From assembly GCA_004552385.1 (NCBI GenBank), contig SFOL01000094.1:1-6908 (forward strand): a stretch of 6,908 nucleotides of DNA. Direction: 5' to 3'. The number at the start of each line of letters is the position of its first letter. Position 1 is the first letter of the stretch. Made by a program: the position numbers and the translations under genes. Shown in pieces: positions 1 to 6,755 of the stretch. The notes beneath the pieces are model-generated. The model saw only the letters and a program-made list of their open reading frames with translations, was not told the DNA's origin and did not search any database. The DNA is from Bacteroidales bacterium (GTDB taxonomy: Bacteria > Bacteroidota > Bacteroidia > Bacteroidales > Marinilabiliaceae).

Positions 1-684
1 AGAAAGATAATAGTTCATCTTCCCTGCATATTCAGGCTTGAAAGCACCTATCTTCAAGTCAACAGCGACAAGACAGCGTAGTCCACGGTGAAAAAACAGC
101 ATATCAACCTTACTTTCCTTGCCGTTGAACTCCAACACATGCTGATTGCCTATGAACGTGAATCCATTGCCGAGCTCCATAAGGAAACGTGTGATGGCTT
201 TTACAAGACGGTCTTCAAGTTCAAGCTCAAATATGGGACTTGTCACGCCCAAGAAGCCGAGATTATAGCTGCTGCTGAACACCTCGTTGGCATACTGCGC
301 TTGTTCGGCAGGAAGAGTGCGTTCGAAATTGTTGTCTACTCGTGCCAATGCCTGTGTCTCATACATTTTGAGTTTAATGGCATTGAGCAACAGGTCGCGA
401 TTCCAACCTTTAGAGCGTGTCTCCTTTGCGTAGAAAAGCATTGCTGCATCGTCATCACCAACTTTCTGAAGAAGACGCAAGATATGCCCCCAAGGCAAAA
501 GTGCGACAGCTTGTCGCACTTTTATATCTGAGTGACAAAAGCGTTCGTAGAATTTCTTCATATCCCACAGATTTCGTGGTGAAACGCCAATCTTAGGATA
601 GCGTTCTTTCAAGTCTGCTGACAGCCGCCTTACTACACTATCACCATACCCACTTTCAATCTTTACCAACTTAGTGAGGGTTAT
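1..684 (-). pseudogene. YhcG/DUF1016-family PDDEXK nuclease, N-terminally truncated and cut by the window edge
   Basis: The minus strand is open from 684 down to base 1 (228 codons) and continues past the left edge. The translation matches the YhcG/DUF1016 family. It starts in the late part of the N-terminal domain (GYGDSVVRRLSADLK, then SPRNLWDMKKFYERF), continues through the conserved QAVALLPWGHILRLL and KGWNRDLLLNAIK stretches, and ends in the nuclease-like domain (FIGNQHVLEFNGKESKVDML, then LVAVDLKIGAFKPEYAGKM). The Asp of KVDML and the Asp/Lys of VDLK fit the PDDEXK active-site pattern. Family members are usually 330-370 residues and begin with a further ~40-50 residues. Here a TGA at 685-687 closes the frame, and I see no missing N-terminus in any minus-strand frame upstream. 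The only early start is a TTG at 669; the first in-frame ATG lies far inside the domain. It is probably a decayed fragment. The family's exact role is unsettled; defence or mobile-element links are reported. GC content is lower than in the operon to the right. Confidence 0.72.
497..523. repeat. Perfect 12-bp inverted repeat inside the YhcG-like fragment
   Basis: AAAAGTGCGACA (497-508) is exactly mirrored by TGTCGCACTTTT (512-523) around a 3-base loop. On the minus strand it encodes KVRQAVALL, a conserved part of the DUF1016 domain, so the sequence is under coding constraint and the hairpin may be chance. Its shape, a stable stem ending in a short T run on either strand, resembles an intrinsic terminator. 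Confidence 0.6.
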
Positions 685-969
685 TCACCGCATGATGAGT
701 CTATATTCCCCATTTAAACCGCACGTGCACCTTGGGTCCTCAGTTTTGCCACATCACGATTATGATATTCCTTACCGAACATATTAAAAACTTGCCCATA
801 TACAACTATCATTTGTTCAGCCCCCCCGAATTAACCATAGTTGACGGCGCAGCGTGCGAGTCGGCGATGAGGTTTTACGTATTCGCGCAAAGAGGTAAGA
901 CATCAGGAGGCTGGGCGGAAAAGAGGTAAAAGACAGAGAACCGCAAAAGACGAGCTGTCATAGTTCGAC

Positions 970-990
970 ACAGAAGACGAACAGAAGACG
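970..990. repeat. Two copies of a 10-base direct repeat
   Basis: ACAGAAGACG occurs at 970-979 and again at 981-990, one base apart (period 11). It lies in the purine-rich leader region upstream of the operon. The period is close to one helical turn, but with only two copies and biased base composition a functional role is speculative. Confidence 0.5.
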
Positions 991-1038
991 GTACGCCAAC
1001 GGGGAAAACGATGGAGAGCGAAATAACAAGTGCTGAAC

Positions 1039-1054
1039 TCGCAATCGTTTGCGA
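1039..1054. promoter_or_regulatory. LacI-family-like operator palindrome, upstream copy
   Basis: TCGCAATCGTTTGCGA is symmetric at 7 of 8 base pairs around a central CG. This is the layout of LacI/GalR-family operators; the core resembles the enterobacterial PurR box, which has GCAAACGTTTGC at its centre. It lies about 150 bases before the likely transcription start, and a related palindrome follows at 1107-1116, so the pair could hold a looping repressor. CGTTTGCG (1046-1053) can also pair with CGCAAACG (1105-1112) to form an RNA stem if this stretch is transcribed. Binding by any particular regulator is an inference; none is encoded in the window. Confidence 0.3.
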
Positions 1055-1106
1055 AGAGAGCGGGCGAAAAAAAACAAGAAAAACAAGCAAGCCGAATGGC
1101 GCTCCG

Positions 1107-1116
1107 CAAACGTTTG
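1107..1116. promoter_or_regulatory. LacI-family-like operator palindrome, second copy
   Basis: CAAACGTTTG is a perfect 10-base palindrome with a central CG, preceded by CG so that CGCAAACGTTTG matches one and a half sides of a typical LacI-family operator. Its centre is 65 bases from that of the palindrome at 1039-1054 and 90 bases from a half-site GCAAACGT at 1196-1203, which overlaps the candidate -7 element. Short palindromes of this kind also arise by chance; the shared GCAA-CGTTTG core of the two copies is the argument for function. Confidence 0.3.
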
Positions 1117-1164
1117 AAACGGCGGAAGATGTGGCGAAAGCAAAGAGGTCGGCATAGTGCGTGA

Positions 1165-1203
1165 TTTCGCCGTTTGGGAGCACATGTTTACATTTGCAAA
1201 CGT
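1165..1203 (+). promoter_or_regulatory. Candidate Bacteroidetes-type promoter of the sugar operon
   Basis: TACATTTG at 1189-1196 is an exact match to the Bacteroidetes -7 consensus TAnnTTTG. Twenty bases upstream, TTTC at 1165-1168 matches three of four bases of the -33 consensus TTTG, at the expected spacing of about 19-21. Transcription would start near 1202-1205 and give a leader of about 47 bases before the symporter start codon. No better promoter is seen between this point and the terminator after susB, which supports one transcript for all three genes. Confidence 0.45.
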
Positions 1204-1206
1204 AAA
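1187..1206. promoter_or_regulatory. 20-bp near-perfect palindrome overlapping the -7 element
   Basis: TTTACATTTG is mirrored by CAAACGTAAA with 9 of 10 positions paired (only 1192/1201 fail), and the centre is a perfect TTTGCAAA. It covers the whole TACATTTG -7 element and reaches the predicted transcription start, where a bound repressor would block RNA polymerase. The regulator is unknown. Confidence 0.35.
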
Positions 1207-1250
1207 TTTACAGACACTTCAGGTGTGAACTCCCCAAAACGCATGTTACC

Positions 1251-2567
1251 ATGGACAGCAAGCGTAACCTCAGCCTTCGCCAGCTGACAGACCTCAGCTT
1301 CGGCTTTTTCGGCGTACAGATAGCGTACGCCCTTCAGAGTGCTAACATAAGCAGGATATTCGCCACATTGGGCGCCGACCCTCATGACTTGAGCTACTTC
1401 TGGATACTGCCCCCCTTGATGGGCATGGTGGTCCAACCACTGATAGGCTCATTGTCGGACAGGACGTGGACCCGCATGGGGCGGCGCATACCCTACCTGG
1501 TGTTTGGCGCGGCGGTGGCCGTGGTCGTGTTGTGCCTGCTGCCCAACTCGGGGAGCCTGGGGCTGACCGTCGGGACATCTATGATGTTCGGCCTGCTGAT
1601 GCTGATGCTGCTCGACACGTCGATAAACATGGCGATGCAGCCGTTCAAGATGCTGGTGGGCGACATGGTGACGGAGCGTCAGAAGACGAAGGCCTACAGC
1701 ATACAGAGCCTGCTGTGTAACGCCGGCAGCCTTGTCGGGTTCTTGTTCCCGTTCTTCCTGGCCCTGATTGGCGTTGCCAAGACGGCGGCTCCCGGGGTTA
1801 TACCTCCGACGGTTGTTTACGCGTTCTACACAGGTGCGGCGATACTCGTCTTGTGCGTGATATACACGATGGTGAGGGTGAAAGAGATGCCTCCCGCCGA
1901 ATACCGCGAGTTCCACCACATATCGGACACGGCTGAGGCGGCGGAAGAAAAGAGCTTCGGCCTGCAAAGCATAACGGGTCTGTTCCGCAACGCGCCGAGC
2001 ACGTTTTGGACTGTGGGGCTCGTCCAGTTCTTCTGCTGGGCCGCTTTCCTCTACATGTGGAGCTTCATGACCGGCGCAGTGGCCGAGAACGGTTGGGGCG
2101 CGACGGACACGTCGTCGGCGGAGTACCAGGACGCGGGCAACTGGGTAGGCGTGCTTTACGCCGTCCAGGCTGTCGGGTCGATAATATGGGCCACGTTCAT
2201 CCCCCGTTTCAAGAACATAAAGGTGGCCTACGTGACTTCGTTGCTGATAGGCGCGGCCGGGTTCATCTCGCTCTACTTTGTCCATGACCCTAACGTGATG
2301 ATGGTGAGCCTTCTGCTGGTGGGCCCGGCATGGGCGGCGATGCTCGCCATCCCGTTCACACTGCTGACGAACTCACTCGAGGGGACCCCGAGCATGGGCA
2401 CCTACCTCGGACTGTTCAACTGCACGATATGCCTCCCGCAGATAGTGGCGGCTGCCCTGGGCGGATGGGTGATGACGCTGATAGGCGGCAGCCAGCCCGG
2501 CATGATGCTCGTGGCGGGCGGTCTGCTGATATGCGGAGCATTGGCCGTAAGGTTCATAAAGAAATAA
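1251..2567 (+). CDS. MFS sugar:cation symporter (GPH/SLC45 type), probably for maltose or maltooligosaccharides
   Basis: This 438-residue inner-membrane protein has about 12 hydrophobic segments, split by a charged central loop near residues 211-245 (KEMPPAEYREFHH onward), as expected for the major facilitator superfamily. The first cytoplasmic loop carries SLSDRTWTRMGRRIPY (67-82), the DR...GRR-x-P signature of sucrose and maltose symporters. LLDTSINMAMQPFKMLVGD (120-138) and GTYLGLFNCTICLPQIVA (383-400) also match conserved stretches of that family. It should bring maltose, short maltooligosaccharides or glucose from periplasm to cytoplasm with a cation. Substrate is inferred from the two glycosidase genes that follow; sucrose or another disaccharide is possible. 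The ATG at 1251 gives a normal N-terminus (polar, then the first helix from about residue 15); an ATG at 1243 is out of frame. No clear Shine-Dalgarno is present. About 22 of 26 isoleucine codons are ATA although the gene is GC-rich. Confidence 0.88.
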   Translation: MDSKRNLSLRQLTDLSFGFFGVQIAYALQSANISRIFATLGADPHDLSYFWILPPLMGMVVQPLIGSLSDRTWTRMGRRIPYLVFGAAVAVVVLCLLPNSGSLGLTVGTSMMFGLLMLMLLDTSINMAMQPFKMLVGDMVTERQKTKAYSIQSLLCNAGSLVGFLFPFFLALIGVAKTAAPGVIPPTVVYAFYTGAAILVLCVIYTMVRVKEMPPAEYREFHHISDTAEAAEEKSFGLQSITGLFRNAPSTFWTVGLVQFFCWAAFLYMWSFMTGAVAENGWGATDTSSAEYQDAGNWVGVLYAVQAVGSIIWATFIPRFKNIKVAYVTSLLIGAAGFISLYFVHDPNVMMVSLLLVGPAWAAMLAIPFTLLTNSLEGTPSMGTYLGLFNCTICLPQIVAAALGGWVMTLIGGSQPGMMLVAGGLLICGALAVRFIKK

Positions 2568-2588
2568 ACAGTTAGACATCATATACGC

Positions 2589-2600
2589 AAAAAAAATAGG
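2589..2600 (+). promoter_or_regulatory. A-rich translation start region of the susA homologue
   Basis: Eight A residues (2589-2596) followed by TAGG lie directly before ATG 2601. Bacteroidetes often use A-rich leaders in place of a strong Shine-Dalgarno. In-frame ATGs at 2601, 2607 and 2610 are all usable, and each leaves an intact signal peptide. The most upstream one is annotated because it sits next to the A run; the true start could be 6 or 9 bases later. Confidence 0.4.
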
Positions 2601-4466
2601 ATGACTATGATGCGAAAGATAATAAGCGCAGCCGCTCTGGTGGCAATGTGCCTCACGGCCCAAGGTCAGATGCGGGTGGAACCCGCCAACTGGTGGGTGG
2701 GGATGAAGAACCCCGAAGTGCAGCTCATGATACACGACAAGGACGTGGCCAAGATGGAGGCGAGCGTGGACGCGAAAGGCGTGGAGGTGACGCGCGTGGA
2801 GCGGACGGACAACCCGAACTACATGTTCGTAACCCTGAGCATAAGCAAAAAGGCCAAAGCAGGCACTTTTGACATAAAGCTGGAAGGCGAGAGCGGCGAA
2901 AAGACCATAAAATATGAGCTGAAAGAGCGCAGGCCCAACTCACAGTTTCGGACCGGCTTCAGCTCCGACGACGCCATATACCTGCTCATGCCAGACCGCT
3001 TCGCCAATGGCGACCCCGGCAACGACACCAAAGAGGGCATGAGCGAGAGGAGCGACAGGACAGCCCCCTACGGACGACACGGCGGCGACCTCCGCGGCGT
3101 GACGGACCACCTGGACTACATAAAAGAGCTGGGCATGACGGCCTTGTGGATGACGCCAGTAATGACGAACGACATGCCCGAGAGTTCATATCACGGCTAC
3201 GCGATAACGAACTACTATGAGATAGACCCGAGGTACGGCACTCTGGAGGACATGAAAAACCTGAGCGCAGAGCTTCACAAGAGGGGGATGAAGCACATAA
3301 TGGACATGGTGTTCAACCACTGTGGCACGAACCACTGGTGGATGAAAGACCTGCCATCGAAAGACTGGTTAAACAAATGGTATGACAAGGATGGCAACGA
3401 GACCTTCGTCAGGAGCAACTACCGCCTTTCGATAATACGCGACAGGCACGCGTCGAAACACGACCTGGACGTGGCCTTGAAGGGCTGGTTCGACAAGAGC
3501 ATGCCAGACATGAACCTGAGAAACGAGCTGGTGAAGAACTACTTCATTCAGAACTCGATATGGTGGATAGAGACAGTGGATCTTGACGGCATAAGGCAAG
3601 ACACGTATCCGTATTCAGACGTCGAGGCGATGGCCGAATGGTGCGAGAGGATCAAGGACGAGTACCCCTACTTCAACATAGTTGGCGAGTGCTGGATATC
3701 AGAGGCGGGCAAGCTTGCCGCATGGCAAAAGGGCTACGGCAAAGACAACGGCATGGAGGACAGCGGCCTGCCCACCATAATGGACTTCCCCCTGCAGGAG
3801 GCCATCTGGAAATCAATGACAGAGGGCGAGGGATGGAGCGACGGCGCCAACAGGCTGTATGACAGTTTTGCCAACGACCGCATATACCCCGACCCGATGA
3901 GCATAATGATATTCGGCGAGAACCATGACTGCGGCCGACTGCTCACCCAGCTAAAAGACGACGAGGCCTCGCTGAGGCTGACGTACGCGCTCCTGGCCAC
4001 CGCCCGCGGCATTCCTCAGCTCTACTACGGTACGGAGGTGCTGATGAAAGGTAACGGCTTCGACGGCCACGCCAACATCCGCGGCGACTTCCCCGGCGGA
4101 TGGGAAGGCGACACACTGAACTACTTCACGCGGATGCCCGAGCATGAGAAGGCCATGCGAGACTACACGGCACGGCTGTTCAACTACCGAAAGAAGAGCA
4201 TGGCGCTGAGGCGCGGCTCGATGACCCACTACCTGCCGCAAGACAACGTCTACACCTACTTCAGGTATGACTCCACAACGCAGAAACGCGTCATGACCAT
4301 CTTGAACCTGGCGCATGAGAGCAGGACGCTGGACTTGACAAAATTCGAGGAAATTGCCGGCGCAAGGTTGCAAGGGACGGACATCACGACCGGCAAGAAG
4401 GTGGACGCCAACGGCACACTGACCGTGGGCGCACGCGAGGCCGTAGTCGTGGCGATAGGCGAATAG
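2601..4466 (+). CDS. susA: Secreted GH13 neopullulanase/cyclomaltodextrinase-like alpha-amylase (SusA homologue)
   Basis: This 621-residue enzyme should cut alpha-1,4 bonds in maltooligosaccharides, cyclodextrins or pullulan in the periplasm. A signal peptide (MRKIISAAALVAMCLTAQG, residues 4-22) ends in AQG/Q, a signal peptidase I site; there is no lipobox. An N-terminal beta domain of cyclomaltodextrinase type follows (MRVEPANWWVGMKNPEVQL, 24-42). The (beta/alpha)8 catalytic domain begins near 122 with PDRFANGDPGND (131-142), a calcium-site motif of this GH13 group. The conserved regions are DMVFNH (235-240), GIRQDTYPY with nucleophile D334, VGECW with acid/base E363, and NHD with D443; MDFPLQ (394-399) fits region V. 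A C-terminal beta domain spans about 525-621. All catalytic residues are present and the length is close to B. thetaiotaomicron SusA. The gene starts 33 bases after the symporter, so co-transcription is likely. About 23 of 31 isoleucine codons are ATA. Family assignment is firm; the preferred substrate is inferred. Confidence 0.9.
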   Translation: MTMMRKIISAAALVAMCLTAQGQMRVEPANWWVGMKNPEVQLMIHDKDVAKMEASVDAKGVEVTRVERTDNPNYMFVTLSISKKAKAGTFDIKLEGESGEKTIKYELKERRPNSQFRTGFSSDDAIYLLMPDRFANGDPGNDTKEGMSERSDRTAPYGRHGGDLRGVTDHLDYIKELGMTALWMTPVMTNDMPESSYHGYAITNYYEIDPRYGTLEDMKNLSAELHKRGMKHIMDMVFNHCGTNHWWMKDLPSKDWLNKWYDKDGNETFVRSNYRLSIIRDRHASKHDLDVALKGWFDKSMPDMNLRNELVKNYFIQNSIWWIETVDLDGIRQDTYPYSDVEAMAEWCERIKDEYPYFNIVGECWISEAGKLAAWQKGYGKDNGMEDSGLPTIMDFPLQEAIWKSMTEGEGWSDGANRLYDSFANDRIYPDPMSIMIFGENHDCGRLLTQLKDDEASLRLTYALLATARGIPQLYYGTEVLMKGNGFDGHANIRGDFPGGWEGDTLNYFTRMPEHEKAMRDYTARLFNYRKKSMALRRGSMTHYLPQDNVYTYFRYDSTTQKRVMTILNLAHESRTLDLTKFEEIAGARLQGTDITTGKKVDANGTLTVGAREAVVVAIGE

Positions 4467-4529
4467 ACAACCAGACTCGCACAATGATTAGCAAGAAGAA
4501 ACAACATATTTATTAACAACAGCAGAAAA

Positions 4530-6716
4530 ATGAAGCAGACAATGAAAAAAAGCATGTGGGAGGCCGGCGCGACGGTAATGGCGTTCGCAGCCCTCGCCCT
4601 GAGCGCATGCGGCCCTCAGGCGCCAGTGGGCAAAGCCCAAAAGCTCTTCGGCATGACCGAGGCCACATCGCCAGACGGCAACATAAAACTGACATTCGGC
4701 ATAACGGAAGGCGACAGCGTCCCGACCTACGCTCTGAGCTATGGCACCCATCAGGTGGTTAAGACTTCGCGCCTGGGCCTCGACATAAAGATAAAAGGCG
4801 GCAAGCCCACTGACAACCTGACACACGGCTTTGAGCTGGCCGACGTCAAGCGCGGCTCGCTCGACGAGACGTGGGCTCCCGTATGGGGAGAGGAGGATAG
4901 CATCCGTAACAACTACAACGAACTGACCGTGAGCCTTCGCCAACCATCGAGCGGCAAGGTGATGGATGTTTGCTTCCGCCTTTATGACGACGGCCTGGGC
5001 TTCCGATACATGTTTCCGGAGCAGGACGGCCTGACATACTTCACAGTCCGCGACGAGAAGACCGAGTTCGCCATGAGCGGCGACCACACGGCATGGTGGA
5101 TATCCGGCGACTACGACACGCAGGAGTATGACTACACCGAGAGCCGCCTGAGCGAGATCCGCTCACTGTCACCGACCGCACGCCAGGAGAACTCAAGCCA
5201 GACGGCAATATCGCCAACGGCCGTGCAGACCTCACTCCAAATGAAGACCGACAGCGGCCTTTACATCAACATCCACGAGGCTGCGCTGGTGGACTACAGC
5301 TGCATGAGCCTCGACCTTGACGACAAGAACTTGGTCTTCAAAGCCGCGCTTACCCCGAACGCCGTGGGCGACATGGCGCGAATCCAGACCCCATGCAAGA
5401 CCCCCTGGCGCACGGTCATGGTAACCGACGACGCTCGCAAGACACTGGCAAGCCGACTGATACTGAACCTTAACGACCCGTGCGCATACGACGACGTGAG
5501 CTGGATTAAGCCCGTCAAATATATGGGCGTATGGTGGGAAATGATAACCGGCAAAGGCCAGTGGAGCTATACCAACGACTTCAAGAGCATCCACGTAGGC
5601 GAGAGCGACTACGCCCACGCAAAGCCTCACGGCAAACACTCCGCCAACAATGAGAACGTAAAGCGATACATAGACTTCGCGGCCAAGAACGGCATGGACC
5701 AGCTGCTGATAGAGGGTTGGAACATCGGCTGGGAGGACTGGTTCGGCTTCGAGAAGGACTACGTGTTCGACTTCGTGACCCCCTACCCCGACTTTGACGT
5801 GAAGGGGCTCAACGCCTATGCCAAAAGCAAGGGCATCCGCCTCATGATGCACCACGAGACGTCCGGCTCCATCCGCAACTACGAGCGCCACATGGATGCT
5901 GCATATAAGTTCATGGTGGACAACGGTTACAACGCCGTCAAGAGCGGCTACGTAGGCAACATCGTCACCGCCGGCGAGCACCACTACGGCCAGTGGGCGG
6001 TCAACCACTACCTCTACGCCGTGAAGAAGGCCGCAGATTATCACATCTGCGTTAACGCCCACGAGGCGATCCGCCCCACAGGCCTCTGCCGCACGTATCC
6101 TAACCTCATAGGCAACGAGAGCGCGCGCGGCACCGAGTACGAGAGTTTTGGCGGCAACAAGCCGTTCCACACATGCTGCCTGCCCTTCACCCGCTTGCAG
6201 GGTGGCCCGATGGACTACACCCCCGGCATCCTGGACACCCGCATGAGCTTCCTGGAGGGCGAGCACAGCCACGTGAACACCACCCTCTGCAAGCAGCTGG
6301 CCCTCTACGTGACCATGTACAGCCCACTGCAGATGGCGGCCGACCTGCCAGAAAGCTACGAAAAGTACGCCGACGCGTTCCAGTTCATTAAAGACGTGGC
6401 CATAGACTGGCAAAAGAGCGTCTACTTGGAGGCGGAGCCAGGCCACTTCATTACGATAGCGCGCAAGGAGAAGGGTGGCGACGACTGGTTCGTAGGCTCA
6501 ATAACCGGATATGACGAGCGCGAGGCGACCGTGGACTTCTCGTTCCTCGACCCCGGCGTGAAGTACACCGCCACCATATACCGTGACGGCGAAGACGCAT
6601 CATATAACGAGAAACCGGACAGCTACAAGATTGAGACTCAGACGGTAGACTCAAGCACTGTTCTGAAGATCAAGTGCGCAAAGAGCGGCGGTTTCGCAAT
6701 ATCCGTGAAGAAGTAG
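4530..6716 (+). CDS. susB: GH97 inverting alpha-glucosidase, predicted lipoprotein (SusB homologue)
   Basis: This 728-residue enzyme should release glucose from the non-reducing ends of maltooligosaccharides. It matches B. thetaiotaomicron SusB along its length: an N-terminal beta-sandwich (about 43-300, with FDETW-like LDETWAPVWGEE and IRNNYNEL), a TIM barrel (about 308-600) and a C-terminal beta domain (about 620-726). From memory of the SusB literature, E439, E508, E526 and E532 are key residues; here they fall at E443 (HHETS), E512 (NAHEA), E530 (GNESARG) and E536 (GTEYESF), a constant offset of four. E199 (DTQEYDY) probably equals the calcium ligand E194. Glutamates at 443 and 512 point to the inverting alpha-glucosidase branch, not the retaining alpha-galactosidase branch. 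The N-terminus has a basic stretch, a hydrophobic core and lipobox LSAC with Cys27, so the protein is probably lipid-anchored; SusB of B. thetaiotaomicron is usually described as soluble. No acidic export signal follows the Cys, which suggests it faces the periplasm. A second in-frame ATG at 4542 also leaves the signal intact. The gap after susA is 63 bases. Confidence 0.92.
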   Translation: MKQTMKKSMWEAGATVMAFAALALSACGPQAPVGKAQKLFGMTEATSPDGNIKLTFGITEGDSVPTYALSYGTHQVVKTSRLGLDIKIKGGKPTDNLTHGFELADVKRGSLDETWAPVWGEEDSIRNNYNELTVSLRQPSSGKVMDVCFRLYDDGLGFRYMFPEQDGLTYFTVRDEKTEFAMSGDHTAWWISGDYDTQEYDYTESRLSEIRSLSPTARQENSSQTAISPTAVQTSLQMKTDSGLYINIHEAALVDYSCMSLDLDDKNLVFKAALTPNAVGDMARIQTPCKTPWRTVMVTDDARKTLASRLILNLNDPCAYDDVSWIKPVKYMGVWWEMITGKGQWSYTNDFKSIHVGESDYAHAKPHGKHSANNENVKRYIDFAAKNGMDQLLIEGWNIGWEDWFGFEKDYVFDFVTPYPDFDVKGLNAYAKSKGIRLMMHHETSGSIRNYERHMDAAYKFMVDNGYNAVKSGYVGNIVTAGEHHYGQWAVNHYLYAVKKAADYHICVNAHEAIRPTGLCRTYPNLIGNESARGTEYESFGGNKPFHTCCLPFTRLQGGPMDYTPGILDTRMSFLEGEHSHVNTTLCKQLALYVTMYSPLQMAADLPESYEKYADAFQFIKDVAIDWQKSVYLEAEPGHFITIARKEKGGDDWFVGSITGYDEREATVDFSFLDPGVKYTATIYRDGEDASYNEKPDSYKIETQTVDSSTVLKIKCAKSGGFAISVKK

Positions 6717-6755
6717 GGAAGCGCAACCCCTACCCCGCATAATAGTTTATGAATT

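Larger units (their letters stand above)
688..1164. other. Long intergenic region without a supported gene
   Basis: About 560 bases separate the YhcG-like fragment from the operon; this entry covers the part before the promoter. Bases 688-840 are AT-richer and hold a GCACGTGC palindrome (721-728), a run of seven C (821-827) and a 22-codon minus-strand frame (714-782) that I do not accept as a gene. From about 885 to 1150 the + strand is strongly purine-rich (many GAAGA, AAAGAGG and GCGAAA stretches, with an A run near 1067-1074). This creates overlapping minus-strand frames of up to 102 codons rich in Leu, Phe, Ser and Cys. They overlap one another in different frames and match no family I know, so I treat them as artefacts. 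The region also holds the palindromes listed separately. It is probably a regulatory region plus the remains of a recombination boundary. Confidence 0.55.

Noticed and set aside
88..531. 147-codon + strand frame at the left of the window
   Set aside because: It is antisense to the YhcG/DUF1016 coding frame, whose minus-strand translation shows clear family motifs; the + strand product resembles nothing.
821..827. Run of seven C as a possible phase-variation tract
   Set aside because: No reading frame or promoter is placed so that a length change would switch a gene.
875..1183. 102-codon minus-strand frame (and two overlapping ones) in the upstream region
   Set aside because: The Leu/Phe/Ser/Cys-rich products come from reading the complement of a purine-rich strand; several frames overlap and none shows domain-like conservation that I recognise.
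1449..2285. 278-codon minus-strand frame opposite the symporter
   Set aside because: It is Arg/His/Gln-rich and antisense to a clear membrane transporter, so it is a shadow of codon bias.
4482..4514. Short frame between susA and susB (starting ATGATTAGCAAG)
   Set aside because: It encodes only 10 residues and has no ribosome-binding context; it fits an ordinary A-rich leader before susB.
5232..6446. 404-codon minus-strand frame opposite susB
   Set aside because: It lies wholly within the well-supported GH97 gene and follows from GC-rich codon use; the Val/His/Ala/Leu-rich product has no family signature.
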